DNA of 64,000 nucleotides from Warburgia ugandensis (GCA_035236585.1 CP141127.1:45832001-45896000); one strand, 5' to 3'. Numbered from the stretch's first letter, positions 23,554 through 35,181 are shown. Notes: generated by a model from the letters alone, not told the origin. Translations and numbers: made by a program.

Positions 23554-23884
23554 ACACAAAGTAAATACTTAAGGGCAAGGTACGCTTGTGCTAGGAGAGA
23601 CCTAGACTCAGTACAAGTAAGTAAACCCCTACCTTATCTTTCAATGTTACTTGGTTATAGTTACTCTCTAATAGCTGGGGCTGTGACTAACACTTTCTTG
23701 GGAACAATATTGATTCAAACTTTGCCATGGCTAGATAATTTGAGAATGTGTTTTGACACTCGGGGTTTTTATGAAAGATTGTTTTCCAAAATGAAAAAGA
23801 TTTTCATGCATTTCATACTTATAAAATAAGAGATCTCGCCTGTTTATCAAAATTGCATCATATAAAAACCCGGGTCGTCACAAT

Positions 23885-23896
23885 TGGTATCAGAGC
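23885..23896 (+). other. Primer binding site, tRNA-iMet type (A2 element)
   Basis: TGGTATCAGAGC two bases after the A2 5' LTR end. Confidence 0.93.
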
Positions 23897-24009
23897 ACGG
23901 TTTAACGTTACTCACAGCCCAGTTATGAGGAGAATAATTTATAATCAAGTTTCATCCATGAAAGAATAAGGGGTAATAGGATAAAACAAACTAAGGTTTG
24001 GTGAATTAT

Positions 24010-24022
24010 CTTGTGATTACAG
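24010..24022 (+). promoter_or_regulatory. 3' splice-site-like motif touching the gag ATG
   Basis: TTATCTTGTGATTACAG directly precedes the ATG of gag at 24023. The B element has the same arrangement (GGTTTATGAGCAG|ATG at 17271, with a TACTGAT branch-like word 26 bases upstream). A splice from the LTR donor to here would remove the primer site from the gag message. Confidence 0.42.
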
Positions 24023-25078
24023 ATGCCTAAGAAGAAAGGAAGCAATGCTCCAAGACCTGAAGCCCCACCTGTGGACTCCACTGGGTCGGGCAACGGGATG
24101 GTTGAGTTATTCCAACAATTCTTACAAAATATGGGACAATACATGAATAGTCAAAGCCAAACCCCCACCACACGAGATCCTTCCCCTGATAAAGCAATAG
24201 ATACGACTGAGGTTCAGTTAGAAAGGTTTCAAAAACTAGCTCCCTCATTCACAAGAGAAGCTGAAGCATCTACAACTGAAAAATGGCTAATTGACATTGA
24301 AAAGATATTTAAAGCCATGAACATAGCTGAAGAAAGAAAAGTACCCATGGCCACGTTTGTGTTTAGGGGAGAAGCTACCTTTTGGTGGGAAACAGCAAAA
24401 AGAACTTATTTTGATCAGCAAGAAACAATAGGATGGGAAGAATTTAAAAAGTTCTTTAACGACAAATATTATCCTAAACATATAAGAAAACAGAAGGAAA
24501 AAGAATTTATGGACTTAGAACAAGGAAATATGACTGTCCAACAATATGAAAATAGATTCATCAGCCTCCGAAGATTTGCACCATGAGCTTGTGCTGATGA
24601 GGAAGATGAGGCAGAATGATTTGTTGATGGACTCAACCCAGGACTCAGGAGTAGAGTTCTAGGTTTCCAACCTTCCACAATAGCTAAAGCCGTAGAGATG
24701 GCCTCCCTATATGAAAAAGATTATCAAAGGAACCAGGCAATAAAGGAAACTAGGAACATCAACACCATAGGAAATAAAGGAAAGAGACTATTTCAGTCCT
24801 TTGAACCCAGGCCACCTTTCAAAAAGCCGTTTGAAAACAAAGAAAGAAGACCAGACTGGAAGGCATGCCCTAAGTGTAACAGGTATAATTCAGGCAAACC
24901 ATGTCCCATTTCCAACATCACTTGCTATCTTTGTGGAGAACCAGGACATTTTTCTAGGGATTGTTCTAAAAAGGAAGTTGAAGAGCGTAAAGGAGATCAA
25001 GTTCCAAAAGCCAAGGACATGTCTTTGCCCTCACTTCCAGTCAAGCCCAGGCTTCAAATGCTGTAGTTGAAGGTACCC
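24023..25078 (+). pseudogene. gag: Decayed gag of the A2 element (Ty3/gypsy, Tekay/Del-like)
   Basis: One frame from MPKKKG (24023) to about 25066, interrupted by TGA stops at 24584-24586 and 24617-24619. In order: a low-complexity N-terminus; the retrotransposon gag domain (about residues 65-190, with FRGEATFWWETAKR, the region KFFNDKYYPK and LEQGNMTVQQYENRFISLRR); a basic linker; and a CCHC zinc knuckle, CYLCGEPGHFSRDC, near 24923-24964 for RNA binding. A second frame then reads SNAVVEGT near 25054-25077, typical of the gag-protease junction, so a small frameshift has occurred. Only a truncated Gag of 187 residues could be made. Both stops could come from a C-to-T change in an arginine CGA codon; that is inference. 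Confidence 0.88.
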
Positions 25079-25258
25079 ATAGAGTTGATGGAGGATCTCA
25101 AGCCAGAGACGAGACCAGTTGAGATCCAGAATCGTAAGAGTAAGAAGCTGTGGAACAAGGACATACACTTAGCCAAAGTTTTGTGAAGAAATGTGCACAC
25201 GGAAGAAGAGACTTGGGAATTGGAGTTAGAAATGCGAGAAAAGTACCCTGAGATCTTT
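25079..25258 (+). pseudogene. End of gypsy pol (chromodomain tail) fused to gag
   Basis: Right after the gag-protease junction the translation becomes EDLKPETRPVEIQNRKSK ... EEETWELELEMREKYPEIF, the familiar C-terminus of Del/Tekay integrases that carry a chromodomain, with one TGA in place of an expected tryptophan codon near 25184. Protease, RT, RNase H and the integrase core are absent, so an internal deletion with ends near 25078 has joined gag to the last 60 or so codons of pol. Confidence 0.75.
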
Positions 25259-25299
25259 TGACTATATATATTAAAGAATTTAAGGGACGAAATTCCCAT

Positions 25300-25310
25300 A
25301 AGGGGGTAAG
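25300..25310 (+). other. Polypurine tract of the A2 element
   Basis: AAGGGGGTAAG after GGGACGAAATTCCC, followed by the LTR start at 25313. Confidence 0.8.
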
Positions 25311-25312
25311 AA

Positions 25313-26160
25313 TGTAATGATTCCAATTTTGTTATATTGAAATTCCAAGTTAAGCAATAAAAAGATCAATTTTTGAAGATAAGGGCATTTTAGTCATTTC
25401 ACTATTCACCTACACTAAACTCAGAAATTTGGTCCTAAAAATGGTTTCATTAGATGTGTCTCAGAAAAATGAATCCAACGAGACCAAAATCACCCAAAAC
25501 GGAGTTAAAATGAGCAAGGTATGGCCCTTTGAAGTTCAGGGGCAAAAATGTAATTTTATTAAGAAACGGATTAGCCTGCAAAACACAGGGGCCCGTTTTG
25601 ATACAGGCACCCCTTCATCTTCAACCTCTAGAGGGTTCTAGAATGGCGGTGATTGGAGGAGAAATCACCGCCAATCTGGAGGTTTCTCCACCGCCATTCA
25701 AAGGCGGTGAGAGCCCCCTCCAGAACCCTCTCTTAGCTCTATAAATAGAGCTCTTGGGCACCACTAATGGCAGCCCAAAATGTTGAAGAAAACCCATTGA
25801 GGAGCAGTGACCTAGAGGGGAAAACAAGGAGAAAAACCCAGCAGCAAGCCAAGTATGCCCAAGATCCCACAAAACCCATCACCACTATAGTTCCAAGAAC
25901 AATTTCCCTAGGTTTTTGCATGAAAAACCATGCAAAAAGGAGCCCTGGAGACTCACCAAGGACCCAGGGACGTTCCCTGGGCCGCACTGGTTCGACAGGG
26001 TCAAACCAGGGTGTCCTGAGGATGCCCCAGTTCCCCAACAAACAGGACATTCTAGTCAGAATGTCCCACGTCGACCCCGTTTGAAAAACCAAACGGGCGC
26101 GTCCGGGGATGCACCCGCAAAAGAGACAGTTGGGCGAAAAACCTAGCGCGTCTGCAGACA
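25313..26160 (+). mobile_element. Family A2 3' LTR, truncated after 848 bases
   Basis: Starts TGTAATGATTCC and closely matches 21282-22130, then stops within the second hairpin of the GC island, at the palindrome GTCTGCAGAC (26150-26159). From 26161 the sequence is B LTR. TATA 25740-25747 and donor-like CCAA|GTATGC (25853) are kept. Confidence 0.9.
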
Positions 26161-28880
26161 GTCGGGGGAATAAAATGGATTTTTCTCCATAAAAGGGCAA
26201 AATGGTCTTTTAACACATCTGTTGGTCCCACAAATGAATCCAACGGCCAAAAAACATGTAATGAGGGTCAAACCACTACCATCCTCTAGTGGAGAAGGAG
26301 GTGGTAGTGGAGAATCCAAAGTTAATTTAATATTCAAAAGAATTAAAACATAATTATTACAAGTAATTATGAAAAATGCAAAACACCAATAAATATCCCC
26401 CAAAAATCCTCCAAAAATGTTCATAAAATTTACCATGAAATGATCTTGCTTCCTCTGCTAAACCAGATCTAGATTCATTCCCAAATTTCTAAAACTCCCA
26501 AAAATCTCTTTTCTTTCATTTTCTCTCTCCTCTCTCTAATTGGAACAAGAGAACTAAATTCAATTAGGTACTCTGTTCCAAATCAAATATCAAACCAACC
26601 ATTCAGATTGTCCTAAACTACCTTATCAACAAAACTACTAATTAAATTTCGAGATCCAATTGTTCAAACAACGAAAAATCACAGGACAAGGGGTTCTTGG
26701 GCGATCTTATTATCAAGTGGATGTTCTTTTAAATTGGGCTTCAAAACCTATGTTTTTCTCTAATCAGGTAGGTAAAAATTCTTTCCACACTTATTTCATG
26801 TTAGTTTATGTAATTCTTATTTTTTTAAAATTAGTTTTAGGTTAAAATTTATAAAAATCAAATACAGATAAGAACCCTTCATTTTTGGATGATGGCGGTC
26901 TCAGATGGAAAATCTAAGCCATTCAATCGATCCAGAAGAGTCCAAAACCCTTGGGTATGAAATCTTGGACCTTGGATGTTTCAAATTTGGGAGATCTTGA
27001 GAAAGGTTGATCTGACGATCCGATTGGACTACCTAAACCAATCTCCCAGATTAAGCGGTGATCTAAGCCTGACCCCACTTAGATCATTTAGCCATGTTTT
27101 GGGATTGTCTAGTTACATTCCAGATCATCTTGCCACATTCCAGATCGTCCAAAACATGTTCTAATGGCCAGATCAAATATGGGAGGTTGATTTGTTTTAA
27201 CTAAAATCTTGTTTCTTCAATTTAGAGCTCATTGTAGCTTCGATTTTAGATCGAAAAGTTGCTATAAATTTCTAATGGTGTGTAGATCTAATGAAGATGT
27301 TAGATTTAAGTTTTTAATTGTATTTACTTATGATAATCACTAAAATCCATTCCAACAGTAATGGATCATGATCAAAATGATGTTAAATTGATCATTCTAA
27401 CTGTTAGATCTATTGATCCATATGATAAACACTATTTGAGGAAGATTGATCATGATAGGACAACAGATCTAGATCCTTTATATCAAAGGACAAAATTAAA
27501 CAAAGAATATCGATGGGATCAAAACTATACGATTATTTAGATTGTATAAATATTGACAGTATGTATGGATTTACATATTACATACGTCAGTTGGGATAAT
27601 AGAAGATTTGAAGAGATGGACCACTACTTGAAGGTAGGAAGATTTTATGAATGCATCTACGTGGGATGTACATGTTGAATACATGATCTTATGTCTAGAA
27701 ATGTTGACAAGTGTAATGTTAATACTGTATTAAATCCCCTGAAACCCTTATGATCCAACCAAACGCATATGAAATGGTTAAGTTAGAATTGAGGAAAACC
27801 CTAAGTGAATGGGAAACTAAAAAGTATGCCGACCCTAAGTAAGCAGATGGATTGTTTGATACATATGAGAATTACTTTACATACAAGCATGGAGGTTTGT
27901 GGTTTTGTTTTAAACAGGCATAAGCCTGGGGATGCTATGTTAGGAGAGTTAGTAGGGTTTGGCCACCCCTCTCTGAAACTTGTTAGTAGGGTATAGGTGG
28001 ATTATTGAGCAATTATCTGGGCTTGGTGGTACGAATTCTGATTGCATGCATAGTAGTCCTTTAAGTATTTTTGCATTATGATGCATGGCATAGTAAAATG
28101 CCTTATGATATGGCATGATGAGATGCCGGGTAATCGTGGATTACTGATACTACCCAACTTAGGGAGTATTTCCAACAGTGTCTGGATGATTTATCAACTC
28201 AGCATAAGCTGGATATGATTATGTTTTGACATATTAACTATTTTTCACGATTTGACCATATGTATATATCTATACACAATATACCGTATGTATGCATAAG
28301 GATGTACATATATGAAAAAGTAAAGAGATTGCTCTATGAGTATGAATAATGGGGTTATGAAGTATTAGGATTATATTGTCAAAGTTTTATGCTTCTTAAA
28401 TCCTCTACCAAGCTTAGCTTGCTGAGATATTGTAAATGTTTCAATGTTTACAATGTATTAGATACAGAGAAGGAGAATTAGAAGCTCAAGACTTAAGAAG
28501 ATTCGGAAGAATAATCAATCAAGGTATATCCCTTGAAGACATGTATTTTTATTTGAGAGTATTGTATTGAGAGTTTTTTTTGTATGGTGAACCTTGAAAT
28601 TTGGATTATGTAATTTGGACAGTATTATAATGATACCCGGGCTGTACTGTGAACCACTGGATGGTTTCTTAAATTTAATAAAAGTATATTCCTTCAATGA
28701 AATTTTATCTTGTACAAAAATTATACTTATTATATGTATGAAGTGTTGACTTGGGTTTTTCAAAACAAGTTCTAAAGAAAAGAATTTCCGCTGCTTTGTT
28801 TTGCAAAAAATTTTACTACTAAGGGCCCTACTTTTGAAAAATGTATTACAAAATGTGTTACAATAACCCAGGTCGTCACA
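26161..28880 (+). mobile_element. Family B LTR fragment with internal deletion
   Basis: Enters the B LTR about 350-400 bases from its start (GGGGGAATAAAATGG) and runs to the LTR end GGTCGTCACA. Compared with 13434-17140 it lacks about 1.55 kb, joined near 27391 (ATGTTAAATTG|ATCATTC), plus a smaller piece near 27990. It keeps donor GT 26768-26769, inverted repeat 28429-28454 and AATAAA 28677. The TATA box is mutated (CAATAAATA). No primer site follows. Confidence 0.85.
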
Positions 28881-29874
28881 CTTCGATTAGTAATTTGGAC
28901 ATTTAACGTCTATTTTATGTAGTGATATGAAGTGGAAATGGTCAATTGTAGTTTGTAGATTGGATTAACCTCTACATCTTCTTTTTGAATGCAATGCAAT
29001 GTTTTTCTGGTGAATCACATAGCATGTGTTGTTAAATTCAAAAAATAAAGGAGACTCTGTTGAGCTTTCGGTAGGAATGATAATTTCACAAACATCAAAT
29101 AACTAGAAACTAAGGGCAGGTATTTGCCATCACTTTAGGTTAGGCACATTCATTAAATGATGTGGTTGAAGGTATACTTCTTGTTTATGATAGACCTGCC
29201 AGTGCTTTTTTATCTGCATTCTACATACTCCTTTATATCACATGGTTTAGTACAATGTGTGAATAGTCTTGACCAAAATTTAGGTTTCTATCTCAAATGT
29301 GATGACTCCCTTAGGTGAGTCCTTATGTGCACATAAATACCACCAATGTGTGCCAGTTGTCATTGAGAAAGATGGATGGATGCCAACTAAAACCTCATGA
29401 AATATGATGAGTTCTAATGTCACCCTAGGGATGGATTGGTTGGCCTTGTACTAAGTGATGGTAGACCTCCTTAAGAAAAGGTCACTTTTGATGTTCTAGA
29501 AGATGTGACAATCTCTTTTCAAGGTAGATGAGACTATGTAGGGGCATGGGCATTTCCACTATGAAGGTTGCTAGATACATTGCTAAGATATGTCAAGTCT
29601 TTTTGGCTAAAGTTGAGGTGGCAGAGGATAGTATACCCAGCTTGAATGAAATGGCAGTGGTCCAGGAATTTTCATGTGCATTTCCCAAATATCTACTTAG
29701 ACTACGACCTAAAAGGAAGATAGAGTTCACTATTGAGATAATACCTGGCATAGCTTCTATTTCCAAAGAAACCATATGAATGGCCCTAGAAGAGCTTAAA
29801 AAGTTGAAGAATCAATTAGAACAAAACAATTATATGCCAAATCCAGCAAGTGTGAGTTTTGGTTGGAAAAGTTT
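28881..29874 (+). pseudogene. Gypsy pol relic: protease to start of RT
   Basis: Scattered frames read as gypsy pol. Near 29270-29300 and 29400-29450 are words of the aspartic protease C-terminal part, ending SNVTLGMDWLALY (usual form VILGMDWLA). Near 29680-29815 comes the RT N-terminus: FPKYLLRLRPKRKIEFTIEI, PGIASISK and ALEELKKLKNQL. Stops and frameshifts are frequent. The relic is cut at 29874 by the D solo LTR and its RT continues at 35583, so the two pieces are one pol. The first 300 or so bases are not interpretable. Confidence 0.75.
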
Positions 29875-30256
29875 TGTGAGGACCTGGGTTTTTAGGATGC
29901 AGTTTTTATAATAAACAGTGAGATCGATCTTTATTTTCAAATAATTCATGCAGAGAATGGAGAGAAATTTTTTCCTTTTTAAGTAAGACTTTTGTGTAAA
30001 AACCCTGAGCGTCATTAACAAATCACGGTGAATGAATAATGCATAAGGCCATGGCACTTTTTAGTGAAGCTTTGGAAAAACATATAAATGAATAAATACT
30101 AACCCCAAGATTGTTAATCATAGCCCAAATCACAAATAAGCACTTATAACCAAGTTTACACCAAATACAAAAAGGGTTGCTATGAATCTTACCTGTGCTT
30201 TCTTGATTGTGACCCTAGCGTTCTTTGGTGTCCCTTCTAGTTGTACTTTGTTTTAT

Positions 30257-30295
30257 CTGAAAAATAATGGATTGGGTTGAGTATTTTTCATACTC
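30257..30295 (-). promoter_or_regulatory. Inverted repeat plus 3' splice-site-like motif (D LTR)
   Basis: Minus strand: GAGTAT/loop/ATACTC, then CAACCCAATCCATTATTTTTCAG. Same position and layout as in family A. Confidence 0.42.
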
Positions 30296-31253
30296 AGTAG
30301 GTGATCTGATACTACTATTTTGAAAATACAGTAAACAACATGCATCATGCAAAGAGCTTTTTCATGTAAAACATCAGTGATTCTATTTTGTGTATACATG
30401 CATATTTATGACTAAAATCATAAGGTAGAAAGCAATAGATCCACATAATAATATCTTGACAACACATCAAGCCAATGAGTAAAATATAATAATCATGAAA
30501 CTCTCAAAATAGTCATCATTCAAGCAGATGCTAGTATCATGCATATGCATCTCTCGGCAAATATATCATGCCAATTGGTCACAAGTACTCGTATACGATC
30601 CTCTCAATGCTATATGCATATCAATAACACTAAAATCATAGGTCCACTATGCTCATACTCAGCATACAGCTAGAATCCACCATAGCCTCCACGATGACTA
30701 TGGATGTGCCCGAAAGGGTGCCGTGAACACCTTCAGTGGTTGTCCCTGTTTACCACAGCAGTCAAGGAAGGGATAATGCCTTTTTTGGCAGTAATACCAT
30801 CCACTCTTTTGGTGGCAGAGGTCATGTAATGACTCCAATTTTGTAACATTTAAAATCCCAAGTTAGCAATGAAAAGTTCAGTTTTTGAAGATAAGGGCAT
30901 TTTGGTCATTTTACTATTCACCTGGACTAAACCCATAAATTTGGTCCTAAAAATGGTTCCATTAGATGCGTCTCAGAAAAAGGAATCCAACGAGACTAAA
31001 ATCACCCAAAACGGAGTTTAAATGAGCAAGTTATGGCCCTTTGAAGTTCAGGGGCAAAAATGTAATTTTTACTAAAAAACAGATTTAGCCTGCAAAACAC
31101 AAGGGCCCGTTTTGATACAGGCACCCTTCATCTTCAATCCCGTAGAGGGTTTTAGAACGGTGGTGATTGGAGGAGAAATCACTGTCATTCTGGAGGTTTC
31201 TCCACCTCCATTCAAGGGCAGTGAGAGCCCCCTCCAAAACCCTCTTATAGCTT

Positions 31254-31261
31254 TATAAATA
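31254..31261 (+). promoter_or_regulatory. TATA box, A2 solo LTR
   Basis: TTTATAAATAGAG at the position of the other A2 TATA boxes. Confidence 0.7.
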
Positions 31262-31612
31262 GAGATCTTGGGCTCCTCTAATGGCAGCCCAAAAGCTTGA
31301 GGAAAACTCATTTTGTAGAAGCAACCAAGAGGAGAAACGAGGAGAAAAACTGAGCAACGAGCCAGGTATGCTCAAGAACCCTCAAAACCCGTCTTCACAG
31401 TAGTCCTAGGCTCAATTTCCCTAAGTTTTTGCATGAAAAATCATGCAAAATAGAGCTGTGGAGAGTCACCAAGGACCCAGGGACGATCCCTGGGCCACAC
31501 TGGTTCAACAGGTTCGAACCAGGGTGTCCTGAGGATGCTTCGGTCCCCCAACAAACAAGACGTTCCAGACGGAACGAGACACGTTGACCGTGTCTGAAAG
31601 AACCAAACGGGT

Positions 31613-31676
31613 GCGTCCGTGGACGCGCCCGCAAAAGGGAAAGACGGGCGGGAAAATCAGGTGCGTCTGTAGACGC
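31613..31676 (+). repeat. Two perfect short hairpins in A2 solo LTR
   Basis: GCGTCC-GT-GGACGC (31613-31626) and GCGTCT-GT-AGACGC (31663-31676), 50 bases apart; each can also be drawn as a 5-pair stem with a tetraloop. Confidence 0.5.
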
Positions 31677-33077
31677 GCCCGCTGAGGCGCATGCCATAGA
31701 TGTAGAGCACGCTAGCAATCCGGGATTTTCCGCTTCTTAAGAAAAGATGGGCGCATGCCACTGATGCGTAGCGCGCTAGCATTCTGCCTTTTCACTCTTA
31801 AGGTCTTTATGTACGTGTGACACTAAAAAGCTTATAACTTGAGATCTAGAGCTCCGATTGATGCGCCACAAAAGGTGTTGTGTCTGTGTTGACGACACGG
31901 ACACACAGATTATAAAATCCCTAATCAAGGCCCAATCAAAGGTGGGCATGACCCTTAGAATAGGATGGTGGCACGTGGTCGCCAGACCTTTGGAAAACTG
32001 ATGATACCAAGGCCCAATTAGGACCTTAGGACACCCATAGGCATATGGATGGACCCTTAATGCCTAAATAATAAGACCAACCACTCTAAAACCTATAAAA
32101 GATAGGCCAAACTAACCTTGATTCCCCAAACCATGTTCAGGAGCATACAAGGACAAAGAGGTTAGCGCGACCTAGCCAGGTAGGTACTCTATCGCTACTA
32201 GATTCTTTTAAAAGAACTATGATTGTTTTGAGAATACATGTTTTAAGTATATGACTTGTTTAGCATGACTTAATTCAGCATACATGTGATAAATGCTTTA
32301 TGCATAGACATGTTTTGTACATAATTGCATATACATTATGCATAGATATGTTTTGCAAACAATTGCATACATTGCATGATTTGTGAGCATTAAGTTCTTG
32401 CAAAAATTGCATGTCCTTGAGGGTTACCAAAAGACGCTGGAGTACCGAGGGCCAGGCAGTTGTGAGGGACCCGAAGAGGATAGGTTTTGAAAAAAGAGAG
32501 GTTTTCGCTTGTTTAATCTGATTATGTTTTGGGCTGATAAGCTCGTGGGCGCTATGCCGAGAGGTCTGGGGTGGCCTCCCAACCTCTACCACTATTAGGT
32601 GGATGGGTACCATGCCCAAAAAGGGCATGTCCCAGCTTCGACTGCATGTGGTACAGGGGGCTACCACTGGTGTCACGGCACTAGGTCGAAGTGTCATATG
32701 CCCCGTGGGGGTATATGATCCTGTGTCCCTAGGTACCCGGGGACCACACGGCGGTGAGGTCGTGGGCATAGTTGGACCCTATGGTTTCGTGGACTTATTT
32801 GCATTGCATATGGCATGATATGAAGTTGGTCGACCATACCATACTAGATATCCATGAGTTGGATTTAATGAAGCATCTTATGCATATCGTTATGTTATGA
32901 TATATATGATACTTTCAACTTGGTTTGTGCGATTCTTTAATTCTTTAATATTTCAATTTGACAATGGTTTTTGATGTCAATATTAAGTATGAGTGTTCAA
33001 ACATGCACATATTTTGAAAGAGCATATGATTTTAAACATCTCATGCATTATAAAACTAGTAGTGATAGACTCCTACT

Positions 33078-33117
33078 GAGTATAGTATATACTCACCCTA
33101 TCCTTAACATTTTTCAG
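33078..33117 (+). promoter_or_regulatory. Inverted repeat plus 3' splice-site-like motif (A2 solo LTR)
   Basis: GAGTATA/GTA/TATACTC followed by CCTATCCTTAACATTTTTCAG. Confidence 0.45.
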
Positions 33118-34629
33118 GATAGTTCCACTCACAAATATAAGACGTCTCAGGAGATATTAGTGCTACGAGCAAGTGAATTAAAAAAGAGACAGTTATACAT
33201 GTAAGTAAACTCTCAACCCTTTGGACATGTATTTGTATTTAATTACAGTTGGGCTGTGTGCTGTGACTGGATAGATCTGGGAAAAAACACTTATGATTTC
33301 TGAAGCTTTTTAAAAACTACTTTGGTTGTTGTGAAGGCAAATGACACTCGGGGTTTTCAAAAATGGGTTTAAAACTAAAGATTTTCCACTGCATTGCATG
33401 GTTTTATAAAATGGTTTTCAAATAGGGATGCATCCCGCCTTAAGAAATTAGATATTGCATTTAAAAATGCATGAGAAAACCCAGGTCGTCACAGGTCGGG
33501 AGGCCAACCCCATACCTCCTCTCAGCATAATGCCCACCAGGCCTATCGACCTATAAAATATAAAAATAATGTTCTCTTTGGGTTCCTCACACTGCCTCGC
33601 CAGTGTCTTTTGGGCACTCTAGCATCTTTTGATAACCCTCAAGGTTATGCATTTAACTGAATCTCAATAATCGCAAATCATGCAATTTATGCACTTATTC
33701 ATCGTCAATAATGCAATTTATGCAATCATTCGCAAAACCTGCATGTAATGCATAAAATCTGCTCATGCTAGTATCGTATTCAAAGTCATAGCCCTACTTA
33801 GAAGCCTGTCAGCTCTCTCTGGCCTGCCCTCATCAACCCGCCCTCATCGGCCAAGGCTACACTTCTCAAAACATACTTGTATAAGAACATCATAAAAGTA
33901 TACTATATGCAATGATAGGTTCAAGTGCTTCAATGCTATAAATCATGCAGACAATTCCATATGCTCGTATAGGAATATCATATTTCAAAAGCATCATAAA
34001 GGCAAGTAAATCACTTAGAGTTTGGGATGCATTTAAAAACTGAGTAGTATAAGACTAACTACAAATCACGTATGTTTGGAAATGCATTAAAATGTAGCAG
34101 TATCAAATTTCCTACAATTCAAATACATTTGGACATGCATTAAAAATGTAGCAGTATCAGACGACCTACCTTGAGTGTTGTTACTTAGCTCGCGTCTTTC
34201 CTTAATTCGAACCCTAAAGTAACTTGGTGGAGTTCTGAAGCCCTAAATGTCATTCAGACATAAGATCCTAACATTAGTTCTCGATTCATAGGGCAATGGT
34301 TGGATCTATATGATTTATGGGTTTCTAGGGGTCGATCTACAACATTCTTGGTCTAAGAATGTCCTAAGTCCTCTCTTAGATTTACTCTTGAGGTCTGGCC
34401 ATAGTTGACTTTATGGATTCATAAGATCTCAATGGTTTTTAGGCTATATTCCCCCTAAATAGTCTCTTTCTACTAAGTATTATTGTATAATTGGGTCCGT
34501 GTCAAAATTGTAAACACAACAGTCCTTTCATATCGTCAATCGGAGTATATAGCCTCCGAAATTGAATTTTAAAAGTCGCGTCTCAACGGATGATCCAGGA
34601 CCGTTCATGTAGGGCCCGCGTAGCAGTTC

Positions 34630-34651
34630 CCAGGATGCGTGTGCATCCTGG
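34630..34651 (-). repeat. Perfect 9-pair tetraloop hairpin in D LTR GC island
   Basis: CCAGGATGC (34630-34638), four-base loop, GCATCCTGG (34643-34651). It lies downstream of the D splice-donor-like site on the minus strand. Confidence 0.6.
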
Positions 34652-35170
34652 TTGAGCCGAGATCAAGGTCGCACACTGTTGCACGCTTGAGTGACGTGCC
34701 ACAATGCGTGTCCCAGTCTGCTTCCCGTGGACGTGTCCCCGATGCGGGCGGGATGCGTTCCAGCTCCCGGGACGCCCCACGTGTCCCAGTCAGGTCGGGA
34801 AGCACCCGCATGCGAATGCACATGCGCGGACGCTATCCTAGGGCTCATTCCGAGTGCATGTAACTCAGAACATCCCTGGGACACATCATCTTCGTTGGCT
34901 AGGTAAAACCTAGTACTATTCATGGTGATTTTCAGCGGGAGCGTTGTTTGCACAGGCATTTTCCAGCCAGGAAATGCCCAGATCTAGCCCAAAACCTGGG
35001 GGAAAAGAGTGAGGGAAGAGAGGAGAATGACGTGGGGAAGAGAGGCGTACCTGGGGAGCCCTCTATGTGACACAATGAGGCCTTGAACTCACCTCCAAAC
35101 CCCTATTGTAAGATCAGGTTTTGGGAGAAATTGGAGAGGAGAAGCGCAATTTGGGAAGAAGGGGTGGAGG

Positions 35171-35181
35171 GTATTTATAGA
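35171..35181 (-). promoter_or_regulatory. TATA box, D LTR
   Basis: Minus-strand CTATAAATACC. The donor-like CAG|GTACGC follows about 125 bases downstream at 35050. Confidence 0.7.

Larger units (their letters stand above)
21282..23882 (+). mobile_element. Family A2 5' LTR, complete
   Basis: Starts TGTAATGACTCC and ends CGGGTCGTCACA before a primer site, 2601 bases. It was inserted in the B 3' LTR. Landmarks: TATA 21709-21716, donor CAG|GTATGC with GT at 21822-21823, GC-rich island about 21930-22260 with two tetraloop hairpins, conserved module 22850-23215, inverted repeat plus acceptor-like motif 23515-23553, and CAA|GTAAGT near 23615. The longest open frames here (21708-22265 minus, 22700-23197 minus) are not conserved as proteins between copies. 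Confidence 0.92.
30825..33493 (+). mobile_element. Family A2 solo LTR with target-site duplication
   Basis: 2669 bases from TGTAATGACTCC to GGTCGTCACA, with no primer site or polypurine tract. Flanks GGTCA (30820-30824) and GGTCG (33494-33498) match at four of five positions. It lies in the conserved module of the D LTR. Landmarks: TATA 31254-31261, donor CAG|GTATGC (GT 31366-31367), GC island 31550-31760 with two perfect short stems, module 32410-32795, inverted repeat 33078-33094, TTTTTCAG ending 33117, CAT|GTAAGT near 33200. Confidence 0.92.
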
